Shown here in pieces: positions 6,489 through 12,403 of a stretch of 15,122 bases of DNA; the first letter of the stretch is position 1, and every line of letters starts with the position of its first letter. The notes beneath the pieces are model-generated. The model ran no database searches. It saw only the letters and a program-made list of their open reading frames with translations, and was not told where the DNA came from. The stretch spans positions 1 through 15,122 of the forward strand of contig CAYNFU010000016.1 in the NCBI GenBank assembly GCA_964396785.1, given 5' to 3'. This DNA is from RBG-16-42-24 sp964396785 (lineage in GTDB: Bacteria; Patescibacteriota; Microgenomatia; UBA8517). A program made the translations under genes and the position numbers.

Positions 6489-7411
6489 AGCTGACCCAAA
6501 GAAAATTTTTAATTGGCCTGATTGTTTCCTTCATCTTTATAGCAAGTTCTGCTCTGGCATTAACTAAGCGCGAGGTCAGCCTAAAAGTAGAGTCTCCAAA
6601 AACACTTACCAAAGTCTATTCCCCACTTCCAGTTCTTTCCGAAACCGTGAACATTCCCATTCTTTCAGCTCAATCTGCACTTGCTATTGACCTTGATTCA
6701 GGCGCGGTTCTTTATGAGAAAAACCCCGACACGCCGTATTTACCTGCCTCGACTACAAAAATAATTACGGCTCTTGTGGCCATGGATTATTACCCCCTGG
6801 ACGCAGTAGTTACCGTGGGAAACATAGGCGTTACTGGGCAAAAAATGGGTCTTTTACCTGGGGAGCAGATTAGCGTTGAAAGCCTTTTAGACGGCCTACT
6901 TATTTTCTCTGCAAATGACGCGGCTGAGGTTTTGGCTGATAATTTTCCCGGCGGGCGGGAGGAGTTTATCGAGGCCATGAATATTAAAGCCAGGCGTTTT
7001 AATTTGGAAAATTCTTTCTTTACAAATCCAACGGGACTCGACGGTGATGGCCAGGTAGCGACTGCCAGAGATTTAATAAGGATTGCCGAGATTGCGATGC
7101 AAAATGTAAAATTTGCCGATATTGTTGGAACAAAAACAAAGGTAGTTACTAATACTACGGGAAGCATCCCCCACAGACTTACAAATATTAATGAACTAAT
7201 TGGCGAGGTTCCCGGCGTCTTTGGAGTAAAAACTGGTTGGACAGAAAATGCCAGGGAAAATCTGGTTACTTATATAGAGCGCGACGAAAGACGCGTGATG
7301 ATTGCCATAATGGGAAGCCAAGATAGGTTTGGTGAAACAAAGGAACTAATTAATTGGGTATTTGAAAATTACAACTGGGAAAGTGTCTCCTATCCCGTCT
7401 ATTCTCCGTAA
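6485..7411 (+). CDS. dacA: D-alanyl-D-alanine carboxypeptidase (penicillin-binding, S11 family)
   Basis: This exported serine peptidase trims the terminal D-Ala from peptidoglycan stem peptides, limiting cross-linking. The 308 aa start with a signal peptide or membrane anchor (MKLTQRKF, then a hydrophobic core at about 8-26). The three active-site motifs of the penicillin-binding family follow in order: SxxK as S89TTK92, SxN as S142AN144, and KTG as K249TG251. Around them are PASTTKIITAL and GVKTGWT, typical of S11. The protein ends shortly after the catalytic domain, so the C-terminal beta domain and amphipathic anchor of E. coli PBP5 are absent. The ATG overlaps the aspS stop by 4 bp (ATGA), and no SD is close, suggesting translational coupling. 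The 3' end overlaps the opposing gene by 13 bp. The gene implies that the cell has a peptidoglycan wall. Confidence 0.93.
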   Translation: MKLTQRKFLIGLIVSFIFIASSALALTKREVSLKVESPKTLTKVYSPLPVLSETVNIPILSAQSALAIDLDSGAVLYEKNPDTPYLPASTTKIITALVAMDYYPLDAVVTVGNIGVTGQKMGLLPGEQISVESLLDGLLIFSANDAAEVLADNFPGGREEFIEAMNIKARRFNLENSFFTNPTGLDGDGQVATARDLIRIAEIAMQNVKFADIVGTKTKVVTNTTGSIPHRLTNINELIGEVPGVFGVKTGWTENARENLVTYIERDERRVMIAIMGSQDRFGETKELINWVFENYNWESVSYPVYSP

Positions 7412-8448
7412 TAATCGTCAGTAACGGCAGGTACGTAGGCGACAAAACCGTTGTCTCCTTCAAATACAATTATTGGCTGGAAAAAATCAGATGGAACGGG
7501 TGGGTCATAATACGCTAAGTAAATTCTTCTTACAATGATATTTCCATTTTCGTTTTGTCCGAGCTTGACAACATAACCTCCCTTGGCTTTTAGTTCATCT
7601 AGGGCTTGCTGACCAGTTTTTATAGGGTATGTTGCGAATTTAGTTTCGTCGACCGTGAAGTAATGATATTCGCCTGCTACCATTTGCTTTTCTTGGGCAC
7701 CTGAAACAATAAACCAAACATTTGCCTCGTTGGGATCAAGAGTGAGGGATGAAAGACTGTCATAATCTTTCCTAAAAATATTAATTTTAATGAGATTTGC
7801 ATCAGATAGCGATAAAGCAGAAACAAATCTGCCGCCCTCAACCCTAAGAAACTCGTGCTTGGTGGGGCCGCTTAAATCCTCGGTCAAAAGTTTTCCACCG
7901 TTTAAGAAGTTTCTGACTTGGGAAACTGCAATTTCAGGAACTGGGGGCCTTTTTTCTAGTATTGTAGGGTCAGCCGCAATGTCATAACTTAGGGAAAATA
8001 CCCCGGTTATTATGTTTATTTCAAGACTTCCCGGGGCGCTTCTATGGGGAAAGCGATAAAGTGTTTCTGAAGCGGGAGCCCCGTCGGGATTAAAGCCTAG
8101 GCCCGAAACGACCTTTTTTGTCTCTTCTAAATTGAGCTGGGTTTGGGAAGGCCTGGGCATGAAATAAACTTTGGACTGATTTGCGAGGTCTTTAAAGGTG
8201 GGGATTTTCCCGTCTGGAGTTTCAATTGTATAGCTTAATTCCGGGAGTCCCTGGTTTTGGGGTAGTTCGAGCTTAGGAAGTTTACCGAATGCAACAGATG
8301 CGGGGGGCGGAGGAGGCGGGAAAACCTTTCTATAAATGTTTAGGGCCAAATCAAAAACAATCTTTCCCACAATCAAAAAAACTATGACATAGAGGCCATA
8401 GCGGATGATTTTTCTTGCAAGAATTGCCGTTTGGGTCAGGGAAGCCAC
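7399..8448 (-). CDS. Membrane-anchored protein of unknown function
   Basis: I do not recognise a named family. The 349-aa product has a short cytoplasmic N-terminus (MASLTQTAILARK), one transmembrane helix (about 15-40), a run of six prolines (44-49) and a soluble domain of some 290 residues presumed to lie outside the membrane. That domain is rich in beta-prone stretches, contains no cysteine pair or obvious catalytic triad, and ends PAVTDDYYGE. The proline run would be expected to need EF-P for efficient translation. The GTG start at 8448 is chosen because a promoter (TTGAAT-17-TATACT) ends 6 nt upstream of it and no SD exists. It is convergent with dacA (13 bp overlap) and divergent from gltX (40 bp). 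A structural or envelope role is only an inference from topology and the nearby wall enzyme. Confidence 0.8.
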   Translation of the reverse strand: MASLTQTAILARKIIRYGLYVIVFLIVGKIVFDLALNIYRKVFPPPPPPASVAFGKLPKLELPQNQGLPELSYTIETPDGKIPTFKDLANQSKVYFMPRPSQTQLNLEETKKVVSGLGFNPDGAPASETLYRFPHRSAPGSLEINIITGVFSLSYDIAADPTILEKRPPVPEIAVSQVRNFLNGGKLLTEDLSGPTKHEFLRVEGGRFVSALSLSDANLIKINIFRKDYDSLSSLTLDPNEANVWFIVSGAQEKQMVAGEYHYFTVDETKFATYPIKTGQQALDELKAKGGYVVKLGQNENGNIIVRRIYLAYYDPPVPSDFFQPIIVFEGDNGFVAYVPAVTDDYYGE

Positions 8449-8451
8449 GCT

Positions 8452-8479
8452 TTGAGTATAGCTTCGACAGTGGTAGAAT
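8452..8479 (+). promoter_or_regulatory. Promoter of gltX, interlocked with the divergent promoter
   Basis: TTGAGT (8452-8457), a 16 bp spacer and TAGAAT (8474-8479) are followed by 9 nt and ATG 8489. Predicted initiation at 8486-8488 leaves at most 3 nt of leader, and there is no SD. Confidence 0.6.
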
Positions 8480-8483
8480 TCAA
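8455..8483 (-). promoter_or_regulatory. Leaderless promoter of the membrane-protein gene, interlocked with the gltX promoter
   Basis: On the minus strand the -35 TTGAAT (8478-8483), a 17 bp spacer and the -10 TATACT (8455-8460) are followed by 6 nt and the GTG start at 8448. The predicted first transcribed base is the G of GTG. Its -10 overlaps the gltX -35, and its -35 overlaps the gltX -10. Confidence 0.6.
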
Positions 8484-8488
8484 TTGGA

Positions 8489-9829
8489 ATGAGCGCGAAA
8501 GTTCGAACCCGTTTTGCTCCATCTCCTACTGGCCCTCTTCATATCGGAGGGCTTAGGACCGCCCTTTATTCTTTTGCCTTAGCTAAACACGACGCCGGAG
8601 ATTTTATTTTAAGAATTGAGGACACTGACAAAAAAAGGGAAGTTCCCGGTTCACGAGAAAAAATTGAGGAATTACTAAAACTTTTTGGCCTTAATTGGGA
8701 CGAGCACTATGTGCAATCCGAAAGGGCCAAAGAAGGAGTTTACAAAAAAGCGACCGAGAAGCTAATTTCTCAAGGGCAAGCATTCTATTGCGACTGCAAG
8801 GCTAGAAATGCCAAGGAAGAGGGTTTTTCCAAAGAACTTCGCGATCCCTGCCGGGACAAAGGCAAAAAAGAGGGAGCTATAAAGCTAAAAGTTCCAGAAG
8901 ACGAGACAATTACATTTAAAGATTTTGTTTTGGGTAAAAAGGTTTCTTGGAACTCATCCGAAGTTTCCGATACTACCATACTAAAATCTGATGGGTTTCC
9001 GACTTATCATCTGGCTGTAGTAGTTGACGATAATGAAATGGGAATAACGCATGCCCTAAGGGGCCACGATTGGATGCCCTCAACCCCAATTCACATTCTA
9101 GTTTACAAATATTTAGGCTACCCTCTTCCCGAAATCGGTCACTTAACCGATATATTAGACCCCGAAGGAGGGAAACTTTCTAAAAGAAAGGGGAGCACCT
9201 CTGTCGAGGCACTGCTAGAGGAGGGGTATCTCCCAGAAGCCATCCTTAATTTTGTTATGCTTCTTGGATGGGCGCCAAAAGATAATAAAGAGCTTTTTAG
9301 CCTTGAGGAATTTGTCAAGGTCTTTGACCCCGAAGGCTTGCAGCAGTCAAATCCAGTCTTTAATAGAGATAAACTCGACTGGTTCAATGGCCATTACATT
9401 CGAAAGATGCCAGATAGCGAGCTAGCAAATATGGTAATGCCCTTCGCTCCAAAGGGTGCATCCAAAGATGAAATAATTTCTATTGTTTCTTTGGTTAAGG
9501 ATAGGATAAGAAAACTGTCAGATTTTTCATCATTAGCGGTAGGTTATTTTGAAGACCCCCCACTCCTCCCGGAATTAGAATCGGCCGAGCATAAGAAACA
9601 TCTAGAGGCGGCAGCCCACGCCCTGGAAAATGTTGATAAATGGGAAAAGGCGTTAATAGATAGCGCCCTAATGGAGGTTATAGAGAAAAATGATTTTAAT
9701 ACGGGAGACTTTTTTATGAGTCTTAGGATGGCCCAGTTTGGAAGTCGCACCACCCCTCCGGTAAATGATTCTCTTCTCATCTTCGGAAAAGAAAAAACAC
9801 TTAGGAGTATAAGAAAGTATCTAAAATAA
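8489..9829 (+). CDS. gltX: Glutamyl-tRNA synthetase
   Basis: This class I synthetase charges tRNA-Glu (and tRNA-Gln where GlnRS is missing) with glutamate. The 446-aa protein has the HIGH motif as PLHIGG (16-21) in FAPSPTGPLHIGGLRTAL-type context, IEDTDKKR (43-50), a putative zinc-binding CDC (101-103) with a third Cys at 121, RGHDW (191-195) where many bacterial GluRSs read RGEDH, and the KMSKS motif as KLSKRKG (229-235). The C-terminal anticodon-binding helical region (about 320-446) is slightly shorter than in E. coli (471 aa total). The start at 8489 is fixed by the promoter 9 nt upstream and by the family N-terminus. One base separates its stop from the next gene, so the three genes 8489-11125 look like one operon. 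Confidence 0.95.
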   Translation: MSAKVRTRFAPSPTGPLHIGGLRTALYSFALAKHDAGDFILRIEDTDKKREVPGSREKIEELLKLFGLNWDEHYVQSERAKEGVYKKATEKLISQGQAFYCDCKARNAKEEGFSKELRDPCRDKGKKEGAIKLKVPEDETITFKDFVLGKKVSWNSSEVSDTTILKSDGFPTYHLAVVVDDNEMGITHALRGHDWMPSTPIHILVYKYLGYPLPEIGHLTDILDPEGGKLSKRKGSTSVEALLEEGYLPEAILNFVMLLGWAPKDNKELFSLEEFVKVFDPEGLQQSNPVFNRDKLDWFNGHYIRKMPDSELANMVMPFAPKGASKDEIISIVSLVKDRIRKLSDFSSLAVGYFEDPPLLPELESAEHKKHLEAAAHALENVDKWEKALIDSALMEVIEKNDFNTGDFFMSLRMAQFGSRTTPPVNDSLLIFGKEKTLRSIRKYLK

Positions 9830-9830
9830 T

Positions 9831-10802
9831 ATGAGTGGAAGACTGCCTACACAAACTTACCATGAGATAGACGAAGAAAGGATTGATTTTGAGTATCTTC
9901 GCAACAAATTAAAACTGAAACAGCTTGAAGCAAAAAAATCTTTATCAGAAAAGTACCCCCACGTCGAAAAATTTTTCCTCGAAAAAGGAATAGAGCTTGG
10001 AAAAATTAGGGAACATTCTGCTAATGTTTTGGGAGCTGGAGCTTTAACTGGGGCCCTCCTTTTATCTCCTCCGATGGGCGCCAAATCACTGCCACCACCA
10101 CACGAAATAATTGAGAAAATTAAAATCGCCCAAGCTGCACAAATTACACCTCCCCAGGAGATTTTGGTTGCCACACTTACCGATCATTTACCCGAAAAAA
10201 CTCGACCCTTGAGTCGCGATGAAGAAAAATATCTAGAGCGGGTTTTTAATGAGATTATGGGGGTCCCCGCTAGAGCCACACTTGAAGGTGAACATTTAAA
10301 CACCACTTACGGAATAATTGGAGCCGAGCAGCACCTAAGGAGATATCCAGGCGACACAATAGGCAGTCATAAACCATATTTAAAGGAGGGGATGGCACCG
10401 GGGCTAGGGGCTTGGGGATATTTTGCTAAATCAAAAACCGAGCTAACTTTCGATTTGGAAGAGAAGGAAAAATGGTACGCCGTCGTGCAAACCCTATATC
10501 TTCCGGACTGGAGCAGGCGACAACCCCACCTTAAAAATTGGTATAAATATCGCAAAGTCATGATAGTAAATTCTAAAAATGGAAACGCGATAATTGCTGC
10601 AATTTCCGATTCTGGTCCGGCCGCTTGGACGGGAAAGCACTTCGGGGGAAGTCCGGAGGTTATGGAGTATTTGGGAGGGCCTAAATACAAAAAAGGACCG
10701 GTGATTGTTTTTTTTGTGGACGACCCAGAAAACAAAGTCCCCTTGGGGCCAGTGGAATATAATAAAGTAAGTTTAGCGGGCATTCCAATTGAGAGAATAT
10801 GA
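9831..10802 (+). CDS. Anchored protein of unknown function with a possible double-psi beta-barrel C-terminus
   Basis: I do not recognise a characterised homologue. The 323-aa protein has a charged, helical, lysine-rich N-terminus (about 1-62), one hydrophobic segment (about 64-82, small residues, membrane-spanning or signal-like) followed by PPPH, a linker, and a C-terminal domain (about 214-305). In that domain the order VMIVNSKNGNAIIAAISDSG-P (243-262) ... WTGKHFGGSPEVMEYLGG (266-283) ... GPVIVFFVDD resembles RlpA-type double-psi barrels (VtN..NG....V.D.GP ... DLS...A..LG ... G...V). The match is by pattern only. If right, this would be a wall-binding or wall-cleaving domain outside the membrane; the conserved Asp would be D260. 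No SD or clear promoter lies upstream. It follows gltX by one base and overlaps the next gene by 4 bp, so expression is probably coupled. Confidence 0.8.
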   Translation: MSGRLPTQTYHEIDEERIDFEYLRNKLKLKQLEAKKSLSEKYPHVEKFFLEKGIELGKIREHSANVLGAGALTGALLLSPPMGAKSLPPPHEIIEKIKIAQAAQITPPQEILVATLTDHLPEKTRPLSRDEEKYLERVFNEIMGVPARATLEGEHLNTTYGIIGAEQHLRRYPGDTIGSHKPYLKEGMAPGLGAWGYFAKSKTELTFDLEEKEKWYAVVQTLYLPDWSRRQPHLKNWYKYRKVMIVNSKNGNAIIAAISDSGPAAWTGKHFGGSPEVMEYLGGPKYKKGPVIVFFVDDPENKVPLGPVEYNKVSLAGIPIERI

Positions 10803-11125
10803 GTAAACTCTACTACGACCACTTAATAGTCCTTGATGAGGTTGAGGCGGTAATTAAAAGGACCGCTAAAACTCAAGAGGAAAAAGAGGAATTATGGAAA
10901 GTTGTAGATGAAACTCTTCACCACAGAGTGATGGGTAAGGTTTTGGATAAATTACCCCGAGAGCACCACGAGGAATTCCTGGATAAGTTTCACGCGTCTC
11001 CCCACGACGAAAACTTGCTTACCTATTTACAGGAAAAAATTGGAGAAAATGTGGAGGAGCTTATTCGTCAAGAAATCGGAAATCTTGCCTACGAGCTTCT
11101 TCAGGATCTAAAAAAGAAGAAATAA
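10799..11125 (+). CDS. Small helical protein, possibly DUF5663-like
   Basis: This 108-aa protein is almost entirely helical and highly charged (many Glu, Lys, His), with no membrane segment. Its core reads LHHRVMGKVLDKLP (40-53), then EEFLDKF and a region around LLTYLQEKIGENVEELIRQEI. The arrangement of an LxxRvxxklldkLp helix followed by a FLekf helix recalls the DUF5663 family seen in Patescibacteria, but I assign it only tentatively. The start ATG 10799 overlaps the previous stop (ATGA), with a weak GAGAG 3-8 nt before it, so translation is likely coupled. The stop TAA (11123-11125) directly abuts the stop of hpt on the other strand. Function is unknown. Confidence 0.75.
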   Translation: MSKLYYDHLIVLDEVEAVIKRTAKTQEEKEELWKVVDETLHHRVMGKVLDKLPREHHEEFLDKFHASPHDENLLTYLQEKIGENVEELIRQEIGNLAYELLQDLKKKK

Positions 11126-11131
11126 TTATTT
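11120..11131. repeat. 12-bp perfect palindrome at a convergent gene junction
   Basis: AAATAATTATTT is a perfect inverted repeat centred exactly between the two abutting stop codons (TAA of the rightward gene, TAA of hpt). It is flanked by an A-rich stretch on the left and a T-rich stretch on the right. With no GC stem it is unlikely to be an efficient intrinsic terminator; part of the symmetry follows from the two facing TAA codons. Confidence 0.5.
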
Positions 11132-11656
11132 TTGAACCGCAATAAAAGGGTAACCCCGACTTTTTTGATCTGAATCGAGTCCGTACCCTACCACATAAAG
11201 GTTTTCTATTGTAAACCCTAAATAATCGATTGGAACCTCAACCTCTCTTCTTTCGGGTTTTGATAATAGTGCGCAAGTTTTAAGTGAAGCGGGATTTCTT
11301 GCTGCAAGAATGCCTAATAAGGTTTGAAGACTATAGCCGGTGTCTACTATATCCTCGACTATTAATACGTGTCTTCCTTCGGGATTTATAGACATATCAT
11401 TTACAATTTTTGGCTGCCCCGAAGATACGGTACCAGGCCCATAACTTGAGACTGCCATGTAATCAAGTTCCATATCGGGAAGGTCAAAATTTCTAATAAG
11501 GTCTGATGAAAAGACTGTTGCGCCTCTAAGTATTCCAACCACAAGTAGATTTTTGTCCTGGTAATCCTGGGTTATCTGCCTACCCAGCTCTTCGACCTTT
11601 TGCCGAATTTGTTCCGGAGTAAAAAGAAGTTCTAAATGTGGGGGTACATCTTTCAC
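11126..11656 (-). CDS. hpt: Hypoxanthine (hypoxanthine-guanine) phosphoribosyltransferase
   Basis: This enzyme salvages purines by joining hypoxanthine or guanine to PRPP to give IMP or GMP, which is valuable in a reduced genome that imports nucleobases. Counting from GTG 11656 (176 aa, the usual length), it has LFTPEQI (11-17), GILRGA (41-46), the flexible-loop SSYG (70-73), the PRPP-binding motif VLIVEDIVDTGYS (97-109; Glu101, Asp102, Asp105) and the base-pocket region VVGYGLD (155-161) after KPERR. A longer frame from TTG 11701 exists, but it lacks an SD and would place the promoter inside the gene. TGA-TATAAC (an extended -10) ends 7 nt before GTG 11656, and the family N-terminus fits this start. 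The gene is convergent with the small helical gene (no gap) and divergent from the DUF4258-like gene. Confidence 0.93.
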   Translation of the reverse strand: MKDVPPHLELLFTPEQIRQKVEELGRQITQDYQDKNLLVVGILRGATVFSSDLIRNFDLPDMELDYMAVSSYGPGTVSSGQPKIVNDMSINPEGRHVLIVEDIVDTGYSLQTLLGILAARNPASLKTCALLSKPERREVEVPIDYLGFTIENLYVVGYGLDSDQKSRGYPFIAVQK

Positions 11657-11663
11657 AAAGAAA

Positions 11664-11672
11664 GTTATATCA
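11664..11672 (-). promoter_or_regulatory. Extended -10 promoter of hpt, predicted leaderless
   Basis: On the minus strand TGATATAAC contains the TGn extension plus TATAAC (11664-11669), followed by 7 nt and GTG 11656. No clear -35 is present, which fits the extended -10 class. No SD is found. Confidence 0.5.
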
Positions 11673-11681
11673 CAAAAAAGA

Positions 11682-11687
11682 TATACT
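11682..11687 (+). promoter_or_regulatory. -10 element (TATACT) of the DUF4258-like gene, predicted leaderless
   Basis: TATACT is followed by 6 nt and ATG 11694, so the predicted first transcribed base is the A of ATG. I see no good -35. The element decides between TTG 11688 and ATG 11694 in favour of ATG. Confidence 0.5.
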
Positions 11688-11693
11688 TTGTAT

Positions 11694-12017
11694 ATGGACA
11701 AAGGTTTCGGTGGGGTAATCTGGACAAATCACGCTCTTGATAGGATGAAAGATAGAGGAATTAAACAGGGGGACGCTTGGGCGACCTGGAGGAATCCCGA
11801 GCAGAGTCGGGAAGCAAATATCCCTGGAGCTTGGATATACTTCCGAACATATGGGAGTGAACGAATTGAAGTTGTTGCAAAAAAGAATGAAAAGAGTGAG
11901 TGGGTAATTCTATCCGTCTGGTCGAGATCTGTTTATGAAGGAAATTCAAAAGTGGGCAAACCAAAAGGGCATGAATCAATTTGGAAACTTATGTTGAAGC
12001 AAATTTTGGGGAGGTGA
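11694..12017 (+). CDS. DUF4258-like small protein
   Basis: The 107-aa protein has the layout of DUF4258 proteins: an N-terminal helix TNHALDRMKDRGI (11-23) with the His-x3-Arg-x3-Arg pattern, then beta strands (WIYFRTYGSERIEVVAKK, and WVILSVWSR) forming a small alpha/beta fold related in outline to RelE/BrnT-type proteins. No biochemical function is established for the family that I can rely on. No antitoxin-like partner is adjacent, so a toxin role is not supported. ATG 11694 is preferred to TTG 11688 because of the -10 element 6 nt upstream. The C-terminus (SKVGKPKGHESIWKLML) is basic. The cupin gene follows 5 bp downstream and takes its SD from the last codons of this gene, so the two are co-transcribed and probably translationally coupled. 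Confidence 0.75.
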   Translation: MDKGFGGVIWTNHALDRMKDRGIKQGDAWATWRNPEQSREANIPGAWIYFRTYGSERIEVVAKKNEKSEWVILSVWSRSVYEGNSKVGKPKGHESIWKLMLKQILGR

Positions 12018-12018
12018 T
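12010..12018 (+). promoter_or_regulatory. Strong Shine-Dalgarno site for the cupin gene
   Basis: GGAGGTGAT matches the anti-SD of 16S rRNA over nine bases. GGAGG ends 8 nt before ATG 12023. It overlaps the stop codon region of the upstream gene. It rules out the TTG start at 11981 and shows that the cell's ribosomes do use SD pairing for downstream genes. Confidence 0.8.
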
Positions 12019-12022
12019 AAAA

Positions 12023-12403
12023 ATGAGAGGATTTGTAGGAAATATAGAAGAAGAAACGGAGTCAAATGACTTTTTCAGAAAAGTTGTCTTTACCGCAGCT
12101 CATAGTCAATTGGTTTTGATGTGTTTAAGACCCAAAGAAGAGATTGGAGAAGAAGTGCACGACGTGGACCAATTTTTTAGATTTGAGGCAGGGGAGGGAA
12201 AAGTGCTTATAGAAGGGGAGGAATCGATGGTTAAAGACGGATGGGCAGTAGTCGTTCCTGCAGGAGCCAAACACAATGTAGTAAATACGTCCCAAACCGA
12301 AAGTTTAAAACTCTATACAATTTATTCACCCGCACACCACCCAGACGGGACTGTACATAAAACCAAAGAAGAAGCAACCGCGGCCGAAGCCCATGAACAT
12401 TAA
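12023..12403 (+). CDS. Small single-domain cupin protein
   Basis: The 126-aa protein is a one-domain cupin (beta-barrel). The first cupin motif is IGEEVHDVDQFFRFEAGEG (41-59), with His46 and Gln50 as likely metal ligands; the usual HxH and Glu are altered. The second is VVVPAGAKHNVVN (76-88) with His84. The tail LYTIYSPAHHPDGTVHKTKEEA is typical of a conserved group of bacterial cupins without an assigned reaction. It is cytoplasmic, with no signal peptide. The substrate is unknown; members are often loosely annotated as mannose-6-phosphate isomerase-like, but the catalytic evidence is lacking here. The start ATG 12023 is fixed by the SD at 12010-12018. It lies 5 bp after the DUF4258-like gene, and its stop shares TTAA (12400-12403) with the opposing DUF922 gene. 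Confidence 0.88.
   Translation: MRGFVGNIEEETESNDFFRKVVFTAAHSQLVLMCLRPKEEIGEEVHDVDQFFRFEAGEGKVLIEGEESMVKDGWAVVVPAGAKHNVVNTSQTESLKLYTIYSPAHHPDGTVHKTKEEATAAEAHEH

Noticed and set aside
10367..10822. A 151-codon reading frame antisense to the unknown gene at 9831-10802.
   Set aside because: The plus-strand gene has operon spacing with both neighbours and a coherent domain pattern. The antisense frame has none of these.
11694..12403. The DUF4258-like gene and cupin gene as a toxin-antitoxin pair.
   Set aside because: The second gene is a conserved single-domain cupin, not a DNA-binding antitoxin. The small-gene-pair layout alone is not evidence.
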